DNA of 64,000 bases. Origin: Chinchilla lanigera (lineage: Eukaryota > Chordata > Mammalia > Rodentia > Chinchillidae). Under the pieces are notes generated by a model. That model was not told the DNA's origin and did no database searches. It saw nothing but the letters and a program-made list of their open reading frames with translations. The stretch spans positions 11,861,942-11,925,941 of the forward strand of contig NW_004955472.1 in assembly GCF_000276665.1 (NCBI RefSeq). Reading direction: 5' to 3'. Positions 11,385-23,680 of the stretch are shown piece by piece (positions within the stretch are counted from its first letter, which is position 1; the number at the start of each line of letters is the position of its first letter). Position numbers and translations under genes: made by a program.

Positions 11385-13450
11385 AGAGTGCATAACATAC
11401 CAGGAGTTAACATCTTATTAAATAATGAAAAATGGAAAACTTTTGCTCTAGAATCAGGAGCAAGATGAGGATGTCTATTATTATCACTTTATTTAATATT
11501 GCTCTGGAAAAATTAGCTAGAGTAATTAGACAAGAGAAAAAAATAAAAGGAATAAAGATAAAAAAGAAAGAAGTTAAATTATCATTATTTGCAGATGACA
11601 TGATACTCTCCATAGAAGACCCCAAAAACTCCACCAAAAAACTTGTAGATTTAATATCCAAATTCAGGTGTGTGGCAGGATACAAAGTCAACACTCAAAA
11701 ATCAATAGTTTTCCTGTACACAAGTTAAAAACTCACAGGGAAAAATTAAGGAAAGCACACACACAACAATAGCATCTTTAAAAAGGAAATACTAGGAATC
11801 AATCTAACAAAGGCTTTAAAAGATCTGTATATTGAAAATTGCAGTACCCTAAAAGAGGAGATTGAAGAAGATCTCAGAAAGTGGAAAGATATTCCTTGCT
11901 CTTGGGTAGGAAGAACATAGTGAAAATGGCTATACTTCCAAAACTGCAATGCAGATTTAATGCAATCCCAATCAAAACATCATTATCATACCTCACAGAT
12001 CCAGAGAAAACAATCCTAAATTTATTTGGAAACCAAAGATACTTAGAATAGCAAAAGCAAATTTGGGGAACAAAGACAAATCAGAAGGCGTAAAATCCCT
12101 AGTTTAAAACTGTACTACAAAGCTATGATGATAAAATCAGCACGATACTAGCAAAAAACAGGCCTGAGGATCGGCAGAACAGAATATAAGATGCGTACAT
12201 AATGCCAAACACATTCAACCACCTTATCTTTGACAAAGGGGCCAAACATGTTCACTGGAAGAAAGATAGTCTCTTTAATAAACGATGCTAAAAAAACTAG
12301 TTTTCTACATGGCAAAGACTAAAACTAGATCCATGTCTATCACCATACACTAAACTAAAGTCAAAATGGAACAAATATCTAAATATTAAAATTTAAAAAC
12401 TAAACCTACTGGAAGAAACAGTAGGTAGAAATCTTTAAGGCATAAGTGTAGGTAGAGACTTCAAGAATAAAATCCAGACTGCAAGAGAAATATTACATAG
12501 AATCAACAAATGGGATCTCATCTTATTGAAAAGTTTTTGCACAAGAAAAGAAATCACCAACAAAGTGAAAAGATAGCCCAAAGAGTGGGAAAAAAGTTAT
12601 AGTCAGTTGTCCCTCAGACAAAGGACTTATATCTAGAACATATAAAGATTTGAATAAAATCAGACCCCCTAAATTCAAAGACCCAATCCAAAAATGGGCA
12701 TGTGAGAGGAAAACACACTTCTCAGGTAAAAAAAAATACAAGTGACAAATAAATACGAGAAAACATGTTCAGTATCATAGGTCACTGGAGAGATGCAGAT
12801 TAAAACAACACTGAGATTCCATCTCACCCCAGAAAGAATAACTATCATCAAAATACCAACCAATAACAAATGCTAGTGGGTCTGTGGGGAAAAAGGATTC
12901 CTTCACCACTGTTGATGGGAGTGTAGACTGGTGCAACCACTGTGAAAATCATTGTGGGGATTCCTTTAAAAACTAGGATTAGAGGTCCCATTCGACCCAG
13001 CTATTCCTCTCCTGGGTATTTTCCCAGAAAAATTAAAAACATCATACCACAGTGATATATGTGCCATCACGTTTATAGCAGCACAGATTGTAACAGCTAA
13101 ATCTTGGAAACAACCTAAATGTCCATCAACCATAGAATGGATAAAAAGATGTGATTTTTTTATACAATGGAGTAATAGTCATAAAGATAAAATGGAGACT
13201 TTTACAGGTAAATGAATGCAACTCGAGACCATACTCATAAGTGAAATAAATGAGACTCATATGTGTAAACATATTGTCTCACTGGTGTGAGAAAATGAAT
13301 GAGTAAACAAGATCCAAAATGTACAATAGATATTGTAAATAGCGAAGAACTGATCAAAAGAAAAGATAAACTGGGATGGAGGAAAGGGGAACAGAAGACA
13401 GGGAAATAGAAAAAAATATATTTATGCACAAGATAGTTAAGATAGTTATA
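11385..13450 (+). repeat. L1 LINE, 3' part of ORF2 and 3' UTR, decayed
   Basis: About 2 kb of L1. An open piece at 11432-11728 carries the reverse-transcriptase catalytic block FADDMI followed by the conserved [11 protein letters not shown] motif. Downstream come decayed blocks for the rest of ORF2 and a 3'UTR. Multiple stops and indels break the frame, so the copy is dead. The 5' end is truncated, as usual for L1, at about 11385. Confidence 0.9.
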
Positions 13451-15884
13451 CAGCTAGTTGCTCTTAGTTCATTGAAAAGAAAGGTTTGTGCTAATATTGT
13501 TTGGATAAGATATCATGCCTATACCATGTACTCTGAATAACTACTCTGAAGACAACAGTGTGCGATATATTAATTATTGCAACTCTCCCACAACCTGTTT
13601 TAAAACTGTTTTATTATTTTTTTTAAATAAAAACATTAGTTCTTTACTATTAACACATAATAAAAAAGAATAAAATTTAAAGTAAGTACCTAACACATAA
13701 ACAAATACATAGCAGCATAGAAATAAATGTAAACAGCGTTCAGATCTAAATCCCCTGCCCTTCTGAATGATGCTGTGGCGTCTCTGTCTAATTCTCTGAG
13801 AATAATAGTGCTCATGCACATTGCAGGTGCACCACTTATTTGTCTTTAAAGAGCTCATTTCAGTTGTTAAAGTCCGCTGAACCAAAAGTAGTCGACAGAA
13901 TGCAATTTGTCTAATATTAGCCTTCAGTGTATGTAATTAAGGTGTTGATGCTGAACTGTTGGTGTTTATCACATTAGCTGGAAAGGAAACAGATCTCACC
14001 ATTAAGACATTAGATTAGATTAATCACTGATATAAAGAGCATCATGAGCAAACACCCTATTACAAAATGATCTATTGACTGAAACATTCATTTATTGAAC
14101 AAAAGCAGAGGTCCTCTCATGCTAGTCTAATTAAACTGAAACTATACAAACCAATTAGGGTGGTTTGTGAAAGTGCATATTTCAGATCTGTTAACAGAAA
14201 AATTTTTCAATATTTTAGTAGACTGTTTAATATGAACTTCCTTACATGTGTGTTAGGTAATAGTAATTTTCATAATCCTGTATTGTCTTTATATTCCTAC
14301 TACATGTGTACAGACTCATTATTACCTTAATTCCCTTAGAGAGGCCCAGTTAAGACAAAAATAACGAAGAAAATAACTTAAACAAAGGTTAACAGATTCT
14401 GGAAAACAACCAGAACTCATTGTCAGGAAATGTTCCATTGTGGGAAGAACCTTGACTCTGAGAAAACGTCCCCAAGTGGTAGCTGCCATCATCAACCAAG
14501 ATCCTGTGGGATCATGGTTTCCAAATTCAGTGTCATTTTCCACGTCCTGAGCCACTGCTCCTAGGTCAGAACCTTCAGCCTTTTTGGGAATCCCATCCCT
14601 CCCCACAGCCAACCTTGAGAAACTGCTGGGCAAACACTCAGGCCAAGCAAGCTAAGTTGAAACCTTTATCCCGTCCCTCTGGAGCATTATGACACCGAGG
14701 GTGCTCTCCTTGGGTGGAGATTTTCCTACTTTTTTGGTGAGCAGATGGAGATATCAAGGGATCTTAGGAAGCCAAAGATGTTCATTGTTTTTCAGAGAGA
14801 CTATTTTATTTTATGGAAAAAAGTAAAACAATATTTCATAACAAAATAATAGGAGAATAACAACAGTTAATACATTGAATATTTTTATCTTTAAAGTAGT
14901 TACTTGGAGTACAAGTATGGGCATAGAAAATTCTCAAATGGTATTAGCACTAACCTTTCTTTTCAATAAACTGAGAAGCTATTCGTATACCTGGCTGGTA
15001 TCTTGTTTTTTTCCTTTTCTATTCCTTCCTTCCCCCTTTCCCCTTTCCTTCATCCTAGTTCCTTTTTTCCTTTGAACAATGCGTTCATTTTTTCACATTT
15101 TTGCCCTCACCATCAGTGTAGCAATCCAGTAATGTGTAACAAACGCCCAGCTAGTTAGGGGTCTATGTAGAAATATTTTTCTGGTTTCTTGGAAATGAAG
15201 GATGCAATGTAGGTGCATCATAAAGAAAACACAGAACCTGTCATTTCAGGTACTTCCTCAGTGTGAATGGGAAAAGGAAGGGTGATATGGGGCAGGAGGG
15301 CAGGATTGAAAGGTGGTGGAACCCTGGAATGTGTTCTTTATGGAGTCAGAAATGAGAATCTGACATTCTAGAGCTTGACTGAACCTTGACAGGTGCACAA
15401 GAAGTTATTCCTATATGGATGGTTGCAAAAAAATCAGAAAAAGAAAACTCAGTGTTTAAAAAAATTACCTTTTAACACCACAGGTAAAATAAAGAAAGCA
15501 GTCCAATGGACAAAATTCAGCAGAATTGATCAATCCTATTTCATAGTTACCCTAGTTCTTCACATTTTAATGATTGTACTGATTTTGCCTGGAAGACCTT
15601 AACTGGAAAAACTCATAGTCTTTCTTCAATAGCTAATTAAATTCTCACTGCTTCTAAAATATACCACTGACTACATGCTACTTAGCAGCTTTCTTTTCAG
15701 TGACCACGAAGTGGTTTTTTTTCTATTTTAATTGCGGTGTTTATCATATCATGTTACACTCTATCTCTCAATTTGTACCTTTATTAGTCTAATGGACAAC
15801 AGAATGCCAAGCAGCAGTGAGTGTGCAGTTCATGTTTTTGAATAATGAAATCAATTAATCAATGGATTATATTTTTATCTAAGA
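13451..15884. other. Intergenic unique sequence
   Basis: No gene recognised. AT-rich with a more GC-balanced section at 14400-14720 that I cannot assign. Confidence 0.5.
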
Positions 15885-17030
15885 CTTTATTTTTAAAAGC
15901 AATTTTATGCTCACAGAAAAATAGACCAGAGAGTTTCCATATACCCCTTAACTTTACACACGTTAAAACTGCCACACCAGCAAAATCCTACACCTCAGTG
16001 GTATATTTTGTGTAATCAGTGAGTCTATCAGTGAACACACCAATATCATCCCATGTACTATGGTCCACTCCTACTGTTGTACATTCTATGTGTTCAGTGG
16101 GCAAATGTTTAATGACATGTGTCTACCACCGCAGTATCATGCAGAATAATTTCACTGTCTTCAACATTGTCTGTGTTCTGTCTATTCCTCTGCTCTCCCT
16201 TCCCACTGGGAACTGCTGATATATTTACTGTCACTGTAATTTTGCCTTCCAGAATGTCATATAGTTGGAGTCTTATAGCATGACGTTTTTAAGATTGGCT
16301 TCTTTCATTCTGCAATATGCTTTTAAGTTCCTGAATGTGTTCTCATGGCTTGATAGTGCATTTCTTTTTAACACTGAATAATTCCTTGTCTAGATGTGCT
16401 ACAGTTTATTTATCCATTTATCTACTGAGGACATTTTGATTGCTTCCAAGTTTTAGCAATCATGAACAAAGCTGCTATAAACATCCATGTGTAGGCTTTT
16501 GTGTGGACATATATTTTCAACTCCCTTGGGTAGATATCAAAGCATCGATTGCAAGATCATATGGTAAAAGTACGTATGGCTTTATGAGAACCACCCAGCC
16601 TGTCTTTCAAGTGACTTGACATTTGCCATTCCCACCAGCAATGAGAAAGAATCCTTGTTGCTTCATATCCTGGTCAGCATTTAGTGTTGTCAGGGTTTTG
16701 TGTTTAGGCCATTCTCTAGATATGTAATACTGTCTTGTTATTGTTTTGATTTAAAATTCTGTAATGATGCGAAGCACTTTTTATGCTTTTTTACCATCTG
16801 TCTTCCTTGGTGATGTGTTTGCCCATATATTTTACCCATTGTTGTTTGCTATTTATTGTTGTTTTTAAGGGTGCTTTCTATACTAGGGATAACAATAATT
16901 TAAAGATTAGTGTTTTGCAGATATTTTCTCTTAGTCTGTGGCTTGTCTTAGGGTTTTCTACAATCACTAGAAGTTTATTTAATTCTACAAGACTTCTGTC
17001 CCACGTTTCCTAGAATATTGTCTTATAATT
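15885..17030 (-). repeat. L1 3' end (L1MB/MC-like), antisense
   Basis: The plus strand reads like the reverse of an old L1 3'UTR and ORF2 end: TTTCCATATACCCC, TTGTACATTCTATGTG, AATGACATGTGTCTACCACC, CAGTATCATGCAGAATAATT, then AAGCTGCTATAAACATCC and TTGCAGATATTTTCTC. Confidence 0.8.
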
Positions 17031-17959
17031 TGAGATTATTCCAGAGTTTCTTTCCAGGATCTGCTATCAAATCATCAGTCCATGACACAGTGGTTTTCAG
17101 TACAAAGCACCTGGATATTAATTAAAATATATTTTGCAGAGCTGATTCCCCAGAGCACCTGATTGGTTTGGTTTGGAATGTGCTCAGAAAGACTTCATTT
17201 TTAAAGTCACTATAAATGTTTCTTATACAAAGGTTATTCAAGGAACACTTTTTAACAAGGCATATTTCCGTCTAGCTGGAGTGATCAAAGAGTAATATTT
17301 GGTTTGGCAGGAAGAATACACAAAGGCTTCAGATGAGTTGGGTACACCTTCTCTTATTTATCTAACCTTCTTTAACTTTCTTTTTCTCTTTCACAATTTC
17401 CGGGGTCTCTAAATCTATGACTGCAGTCATTATGTGCTTCTCAAACCTTACAGAAATAGATGATATGCTGCAGTGACAATTAAAATGCTGTATGGGGATT
17501 AACTCAGGCTTTCTCTTTGGATCTCTGAACTCACACCATACCGAAGCATACTATTAAACCTTTACATTCCATATATTTGCTTGCATATACTTTACCACTA
17601 CCATAGTTGTTATTGAGCCTCTGCCACTGTGTAAGTTGCTGAGACCCAATGATAAGAACATGGTTTTATTTTATGGAATGTATTATACAGTACAGATTTT
17701 TACGTGTTTTTATTCTCTTCCCATTTATCCCACCGCAGGAACTTGCTTACATTATAGACCAAAAAATTCCAAGTGGAAAGCACAGCATATCCACTATATT
17801 TTATAGTGCTTTTACATCTCTGCTTTTTTTGACAAATTTAACAATTTAGGTAAATTTGAAGAACAAATTTCTATGATTCTAGCATCTAGAATGAATCATT
17901 ACAATTTGTTCCTTTTAAATTTTTAAGTTTCTCATTAGTATATATTTTCAAAACATAAC
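17031..17959. other. Intergenic unique sequence
   Basis: AT-rich, no gene or repeat that I can name. Confidence 0.5.
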
Positions 17960-18560
17960 GTTTATGTCATCTTAGGGAGCAGGCACTTGTACTTAACGTA
18001 CCAGGATTCTTTTTATGCCCCTCTCACTCCCTTCTCTCCTGCCTGACCCCATTTCTAGACTCCTCCCCTCATTTCTTTTCTTTTCCTTTCTTTGAACTTC
18101 ATACTTATGTCTCATAGTAATTACATTCCTAGGGCACAGTTGGTACATGTATGAGACCCATTATAATTTTTATGCCCTCTTCCCCTCCTCACCCTCTATC
18201 TCTTATTCCCCCTCCTATTTGGAAAAGATCTATATCTCTCCTTTTATCTATCTTTAATCTTTCCCTTTATTCATACTTTGGATTTTTCATATGAAGAAGA
18301 CCATACAGTATTTAAATTTGTATATCTGATTTATTTCACTTAACATTATGGTCTCAAATCACATCTATTTTCCTATCAATGACTCAAATTGATCATTCTC
18401 TGTAGCAGAATACTAGTCCATTATGTGCAGATATCACATTTTTCTTTATCCATTCACCTGTTGATGGATATATAGAATGCTTTCAAGATTTCATGATTAT
18501 GTTGTGCTGCTAGGAACACTGTTATGCAGTAAATTTTACTTTTAATTAAAGATTACATAA
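17960..18560 (-). repeat. L1 3' end, antisense
   Basis: Pyrimidine-rich 3'UTR antisense sequence (18000-18250) leads into reversed ORF2-end blocks: TTTATTTCACTTAACATTAT, GCAGAATACTAGTCCATTA, and TTTATCCATTCACCTGTTGATGG-like text. The same blocks occur in forward form at 13130-13300 in the L1 above. Confidence 0.7.
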
Positions 18561-20304
18561 CCAGAATCTTCTTGAAAATTTCCCCAACTCTATTTCTCTC
18601 CCAATTTATAACCTATGTCCCATCCTATCAAATAACTACCAGAAATTTAGTATATAGCTTTCTGGCCTCCTTTATATTCTTTCAACTAACCAATAAACAA
18701 TACATTGTGATTTTGTGAGATATATATATATATTTAATATATATCCTATTGCTTTACATATGGCTGATGTAATTATGTATCCCACTTTGTTCCACAAAGG
18801 AATCTAAACTACATCAAAAATTAAAGATTGAGCTTCAGAATTTGACATGGTTATTCAAAAGCTTCATAAACTACCTGCTTCCTATCATCTGATTTTTTTT
18901 GTAACGGGTCAAGCTTTCTGGCATTGAGTATACAAAACTGTAGTTCAAAAGGAATGTGGATGTTATTGTTGTGAACTTGTCTAGATTTTTTTCAACAAGA
19001 TTTAGAATTTCTTCTTTCTGCTCATTATGGTATGATTAAACTACTGAGAATCCACATATGTAAACCTTACCAACTTCTTCCAAAACACTATTTTTTAACA
19101 AGCTGTGTGCACTAGGCAAAAACTGTAAATGAAAATTAAATCTTTTCAGGAAATAAAACCTGCATTAGGAAACAAATAAATGTAGGAGATAGGATAAAAA
19201 ATAATTATGATGATCCAACATAGAAATACGCAGAGTTGTAATTTGTGTGCCTATCAACTTCATAATTTGCAGAATGCATTCATAATATGATCTTACTCCA
19301 TCCAAGGTATCACTAAGAAGTGAAGAATTTTTAAAAAGAGTCACAAACTTCACCTGGTTGCTGGCACTTCAGTATGAGCAAGCCCACTGGGTTTCTTCCT
19401 CTTTTTATTTCTCTATGTTAGTTACGTACGTAACTGGAGAAGCTGTTCCTCCTCCTAGTAATTTCTTTCATTACAAGTTAATCATGCACACCACATGGAA
19501 TGTAGTGTGAATCAACCCTTATTTGGGACTGCCACTAACCTTTATAATTTGTTCAGTAGTGAAAGATTATTTTCCCTAACCTTAAATTAGAAAATCTTGA
19601 GGCCCCAATGACTCTCAAAGTTCTATCACCATTTCTTAATCCAAAGCAAAATGAGAATTCAAAAAATAGAACGGCTTGTACCATGTAATGATCAAAACAG
19701 TGGACTTAATTAGAATAGAACTGTCTTCCTTACTCCATCCAAGACTGATATCAAGTGTTGGAGAAAGGGAAATAGTGGACCTGTTCCCGGTTTCCGACCT
19801 GCTTTCCTCAGCAGGTTGACCTCTACTCTTGGCCCATGTATGATTATCATTCAGAGAGATGGAAGAAGAGCATTTTAAACAACAACAACAAAAAACTAAT
19901 TGTCATGTCCTAAATGAAGTTCATGGCACCTGGGCTCAGGGTGTTTAACACTAACTATGTCATGGGACGTTTTGCTTCCTGGGAAATCCTGCCTCATCTT
20001 CACAAGGAAATATGACAAAACCATTCATCACCAGGGTTAGTTACAGCAGCACGTGGGCCAAGCAAAGGTAACAGTGACGTAACAGTAGTGCAAAAGATTG
20101 GCCTGTGTCTCCTGCCTGCTCTTAGTAACCCTTTCTGTGGTATACTTGTTCTTTCTACAACTATTTCTGAAGCATATCACGCTCAGTACTAAAGAGCCTT
20201 TGTTTATGAACTGTATGATATTTTTGCAGATTAAAATGGTCTCTGACAAAGTCAGTTGTAATCCATCAATAATCATCTACAATATCAAAATCCAGCCCAA
20301 GGTG
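18561..20304. other. Intergenic unique sequence
   Basis: No gene recognised. Contains a short (TA)n run near 18718-18731 and a CAA-rich run near 19880-19897. Confidence 0.5.
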
Positions 20305-20520
20305 GGGAACCAGACTTCCTACCTAAAAATTTCAGCTCTGCTGCTTACCAGCCAAGTAACAATGGAGAGATTACTGAACCTCTCGGTGTCTGAGACTTCT
20401 CATCCATGAAATAGGGAGGATAACAATAGTACCCACCATATAAAGTTGTTCTGATGGTTTAATGACTTAAAGCTTGTCACAGCTTATGTTAAGCACCGAT
20501 AAAGTTCAAAAGCAGTTCAT
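20305..20520 (+). repeat. MIR SINE relic
   Basis: Clear MIR order: CAGCTCTGCTGCTTACCAGC, AACCTCTCGGTGTCTGAGA, CTCATCCATGAAATAGGGA, GGATAACAATAGTACCCACC, then TTGTTCTGATGGTTTAATGA. The short coding-like frame here is an accident of the repeat. Confidence 0.85.
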
Positions 20521-21724
20521 ACAAGCAGACTGAGCCCCTGGAAGAGGGTCGGAAGATAGGCTGCTCAGAGAGAGGCTTGTATCACATTTATTTTTAAAAG
20601 TATTACTTAGAAATACAATTTTAAAAATCATTTAAAACAGTTCCATCAAATAAGTAGAGGTTACTACACTAAAATGAAATTGCTAGAGTACACAAGAGAA
20701 TGTTTAAATCATATTAAAATCAGTTAGTAGCTAGCGTGTCATGTTCCTTGTGCAGAATTACCAGAACTGATTGTTTGCAAATATTTTGTTTCTCCATAAG
20801 AGCAGTCTGTAGGAAATTGCCATTGAAGACTGATAACTTCAAGCCAGCAAACTCCTGGTCAAATGCTTTAACCATACAACAAATGGCATATGTGTGACAG
20901 ACAAGTACATGACACAATATTTACAACATGTGTATATTTGCTTAAGCTGTGTCAAAACGCATCCTCAAATTCTTCTCACTTTTAAAATGTGTTACTCTAC
21001 TATGGTATTTTTGTTGACTTTTTCTCCTCCGGTCTCCTATGCATTTTCCACAAATCAGTTAGTAATGGTCACAGGTACTTAAAAGCATGTGTCTGAATTA
21101 TCCAACTGCATTCCCAAAGATTTGTGTACTTTAGGTATTAAATCATATACTTCTATAGGAAAGAGTCATCACAGTTTCAATTCAACTCCCTTACAAGTAA
21201 TTACTTACCAATTAAAGAGGATAAAACCTTTCCATGATAATCAACAAACAGAAACCTTGAGTGTTGGTCACAATGCTCATACATGGTCCCTTCCCCAGGC
21301 CCACTTTGGGTACACATCCCCTGAAATGACCTAGCCCAGTGTTTCAGTATAAGAAAGATCCTCTAAAAGATCTGAAACTGAATTGCTGTATAAGAAACTC
21401 AGCAGCAAATGTCTAAAGGTATTAATTCCCATGATGCTTCACTGGACAGGAAACAAGGTCCAATATCCCTAACCAAATAGTCACTGTGTAACACACACCA
21501 GATACTAAATTCAATTTTCTGCTTGGATAAAATGGAATAATAGTTTGTCTCCTTTTCCTGTTTATGGCTAAGACTGCTGATGATAACTGAAAAAGAAATA
21601 TGAAACCTTCAAAATATAGATACCATTGATAATTTTAGTAACGATCATTTGAGCAGTCTATAAATTTTATATCTTCAAGCAACAAGGCATCAATCAAAAA
21701 GCAATCATCGCTAATACTAACTTT
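20521..21724. other. Intergenic unique sequence
   Basis: No gene recognised; short chance frames only. Confidence 0.5.
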
Positions 21725-21739
21725 TAAATTTCAGCCACT

Positions 21740-21836
21740 GGGCTGGGGATATAGCTCAGCAGCTCAAGCGCCTGACTAGCAAGCACAAGGTCATAAGTTC
21801 AGTTCTCAGCACACAAAAAAAATAAAAAATAAAAAA
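21740..21836 (+). repeat. ID-like SINE
   Basis: GGGCTGGGGATATAGCTCAG start, B-box-like AAGTTCAGTTCTC, and an (A4-6T) tail. The direct repeat TAAATTTCAG at 21725-21734 and 21837-21846 is its target duplication. It lacks the CCGGTACCGG signature and looks older than the copy at 5913. Confidence 0.9.
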
Positions 21837-21846
21837 TAAATTTCAG

Positions 21847-22678
21847 GCATTTAAAAACATTCCACAATAGGCCAATCCAACCATTCTCTTACCCTAAATT
21901 AACTTTGAGAATGTTTAAGAGACATCATCTGTGAATTATAAACAAAACGAAATTTAAAAATCTAAAAACTACTATTTCAGTTAGAAAAAAAAGTATTAGA
22001 ATAAAATGAGTCTTACGACTAAAACATAGAAGCTTGTGTATACCAGTCATGAAGTCTTAGAGCTTACATTAACATTACTTGTCTAGGCACACACTGATTA
22101 TCTCAAGGCTTAATCTGGCGTTCAGAAAGTGATACAGACTGCTTCACAACTTTAGATAAATTTTCAAAATTAATATAGCACGTGTAACATAGTGCCGGAA
22201 AGACGTGTAGGAGTCGTAGTTACTTTGCCTTCACGCTCTCATCTCGTAGAGGGCTTGCATGTAAGCCAAAACGCAGCTGTACGGCTAATTCCAGGCCAAC
22301 CAGCCTCGATGACGTGCCCTTTCGTGAGCAGCTGGTGATTAACCATATGGGAAAGTGTGACTGAACTCCAGATGGAGCTGACTTCCTTCTTCATATAGCT
22401 CCAGACTCTTTGATTCAGGGACAGATATCTTTAGTCCTACTGAGTACCGAGTCACCTATTTCTTTCAAATTAGATAATTTTTATAATGTCTTACAGAGAA
22501 CAGCGGATTGAGACTAAGACTACGGTTCTTCCCTGTTGCTGAGAGTGACTACAACAAAGAGCATACGGGCTTGAGCAGCTCTCCTCAGGACTGACAGCCA
22601 CAGCACGTCCACACACATGTTCAAGCGATAAAATTCTAATGATACAATGAACGCTATACTGTTTTCTCTCTGTCATAC
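21847..22678. other. Intergenic, with a CpG and motif cluster at 22170-22350
   Basis: Unique sequence. Between 22179 and 22349 there are about eleven CpGs, a CACGTG, two CAGCTG, one CATATG and one TGACGTG, far denser than the surrounding AT-rich DNA. Confidence 0.5.
22179..22349. promoter_or_regulatory. Candidate distal regulatory patch (E-boxes, CRE-like, CpG cluster)
   Basis: CACGTG 22179-22184, CAGCTG 22274-22279 and 22329-22334, TGACGTG 22310-22316, CATATG 22344-22349 and a TGATTAA just before the last. CpGs survive here although CpG is depleted elsewhere in the window. Function is inferred only. Confidence 0.3.
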
Positions 22679-22690
22679 AAAATGAATTTA

Positions 22691-22915
22691 TGACCAGAGA
22701 AATTTCAAGAGATACCAGTGTAATTTTTGTCAAAATAAATGTTTACTTTTCTCTCTGTAGGCCTCAGCATGCACTAATCAAAATGAACTTTCTGACCAGA
22801 GAAATTTCAAGAGATACCAGAGAAATTTCAAGAAATACCAGTGTAATTTTTGTCAAAATAAATGTTTTCTTTTCTCTCTGCAGGCCTCGGCATGCACTAA
22901 TCAAAATGAACTTTC
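22691..22915 (+). repeat. Tandem array: 102-bp unit, then the same unit enlarged by a 21-bp internal duplication
   Basis: Unit 1 is 22691-22792 (102 bp) and unit 2 is 22793-22915 (123 bp). Unit 2 repeats its first 21 bp (GAGAAATTTCAAGARATACC). Units share CTTTTCTCTCTG and AGGCCTC(A/G)GCATGCACTA blocks, with few mismatches. The preceding 22660-22690 resembles a truncated unit end. Because 102, 21 and 123 are multiples of three, frames stay open on both strands across the array. Confidence 0.92.
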
Positions 22916-23390
22916 TGACATAATCAGCCTGTTTCTTCCAAATATTACCAGGAGTCATAAAGAAAATGAGGAAATGAAATGAAAGCAAGGCAGTACAATT
23001 ATGTTTTTCTTCTGGAATAAAATAATTCGTTTATCATGTTTATAAGTGTTGTGTCTGTAACCTTTAAATTTAAGGGAACATTTTACTCAGTATTTTCTAA
23101 ATCAGTTTTACTTAATGTAAAATTAATAAATGTCCACAGAGTCAAACTCACAGATTTTTGAAATAATAAATTTTATGTGCATCTATATTCATTGCCTATG
23201 GTATAAGTAACCATCCATAATTTTTCAGTAAATTTAACACTTCAACTTGACAACAGGACTATATCCCTGAAATAACACAACAAAAAGCAGATGTGAATTT
23301 TTCTGTCACTTTACAGTCACTGCTGTGCATAACAGACATCAAATTGTCACTGTTATTATTTGAAATTAATCTTTTTAAAAATTGAGGACT
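22916..23390. other. Intergenic unique sequence
   Basis: AT-rich; nothing recognised. Confidence 0.5.
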
Positions 23391-23482
23391 GGGGCTAGAG
23401 GTATGGCTCAGTGGTAGAGCATGGGCTAAACATGGGCAAGGTCCTGGGTTCAACCTTCAGCACCCCTCACCAAAAAAAAAGG
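23391..23482 (+). repeat. ID-like SINE, older subfamily
   Basis: GGGGCTAGAGGTATGGCTCA start, TGGTAGAGCATGGGCT, then GGTCCTGGGTTCAACCTTC and an A tail. It has the general rodent ID form, unlike the GGCAAGC copies nearby, so it probably derives from an earlier master. Confidence 0.85.
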
Positions 23483-23533
23483 AATGAGGTAAATTTTCAG
23501 TTATTCACATCTTTTATTTTAAAAATCATTATA

Positions 23534-23680
23534 AGCTGAATATGGTGGCACACACATGTAATCTCAGCATTGGGAAGGCTGAGGCAGGAGGGTCACCACA
23601 TTTCTGAAGCCAGCATGGTCTACGTAGCGAGTGCAAGTCTAGCCTGAACTGTATATCCCCTGTCAGAAAACAAATGAAAA
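23534..23680 (+). repeat. B1-like SINE
   Basis: ATATGGTGGCACACACATGT, TAATCTCAGCATTGGGAAGG, GAGGCAGGAGGGTCACCAC, then AGCCTGAACTGTATATCCCC and an A-rich tail. Confidence 0.85.

Noticed and set aside
11432..11728. A 98-residue gene
   Set aside because: It is a decayed L1 reverse transcriptase fragment, truncated on both sides.
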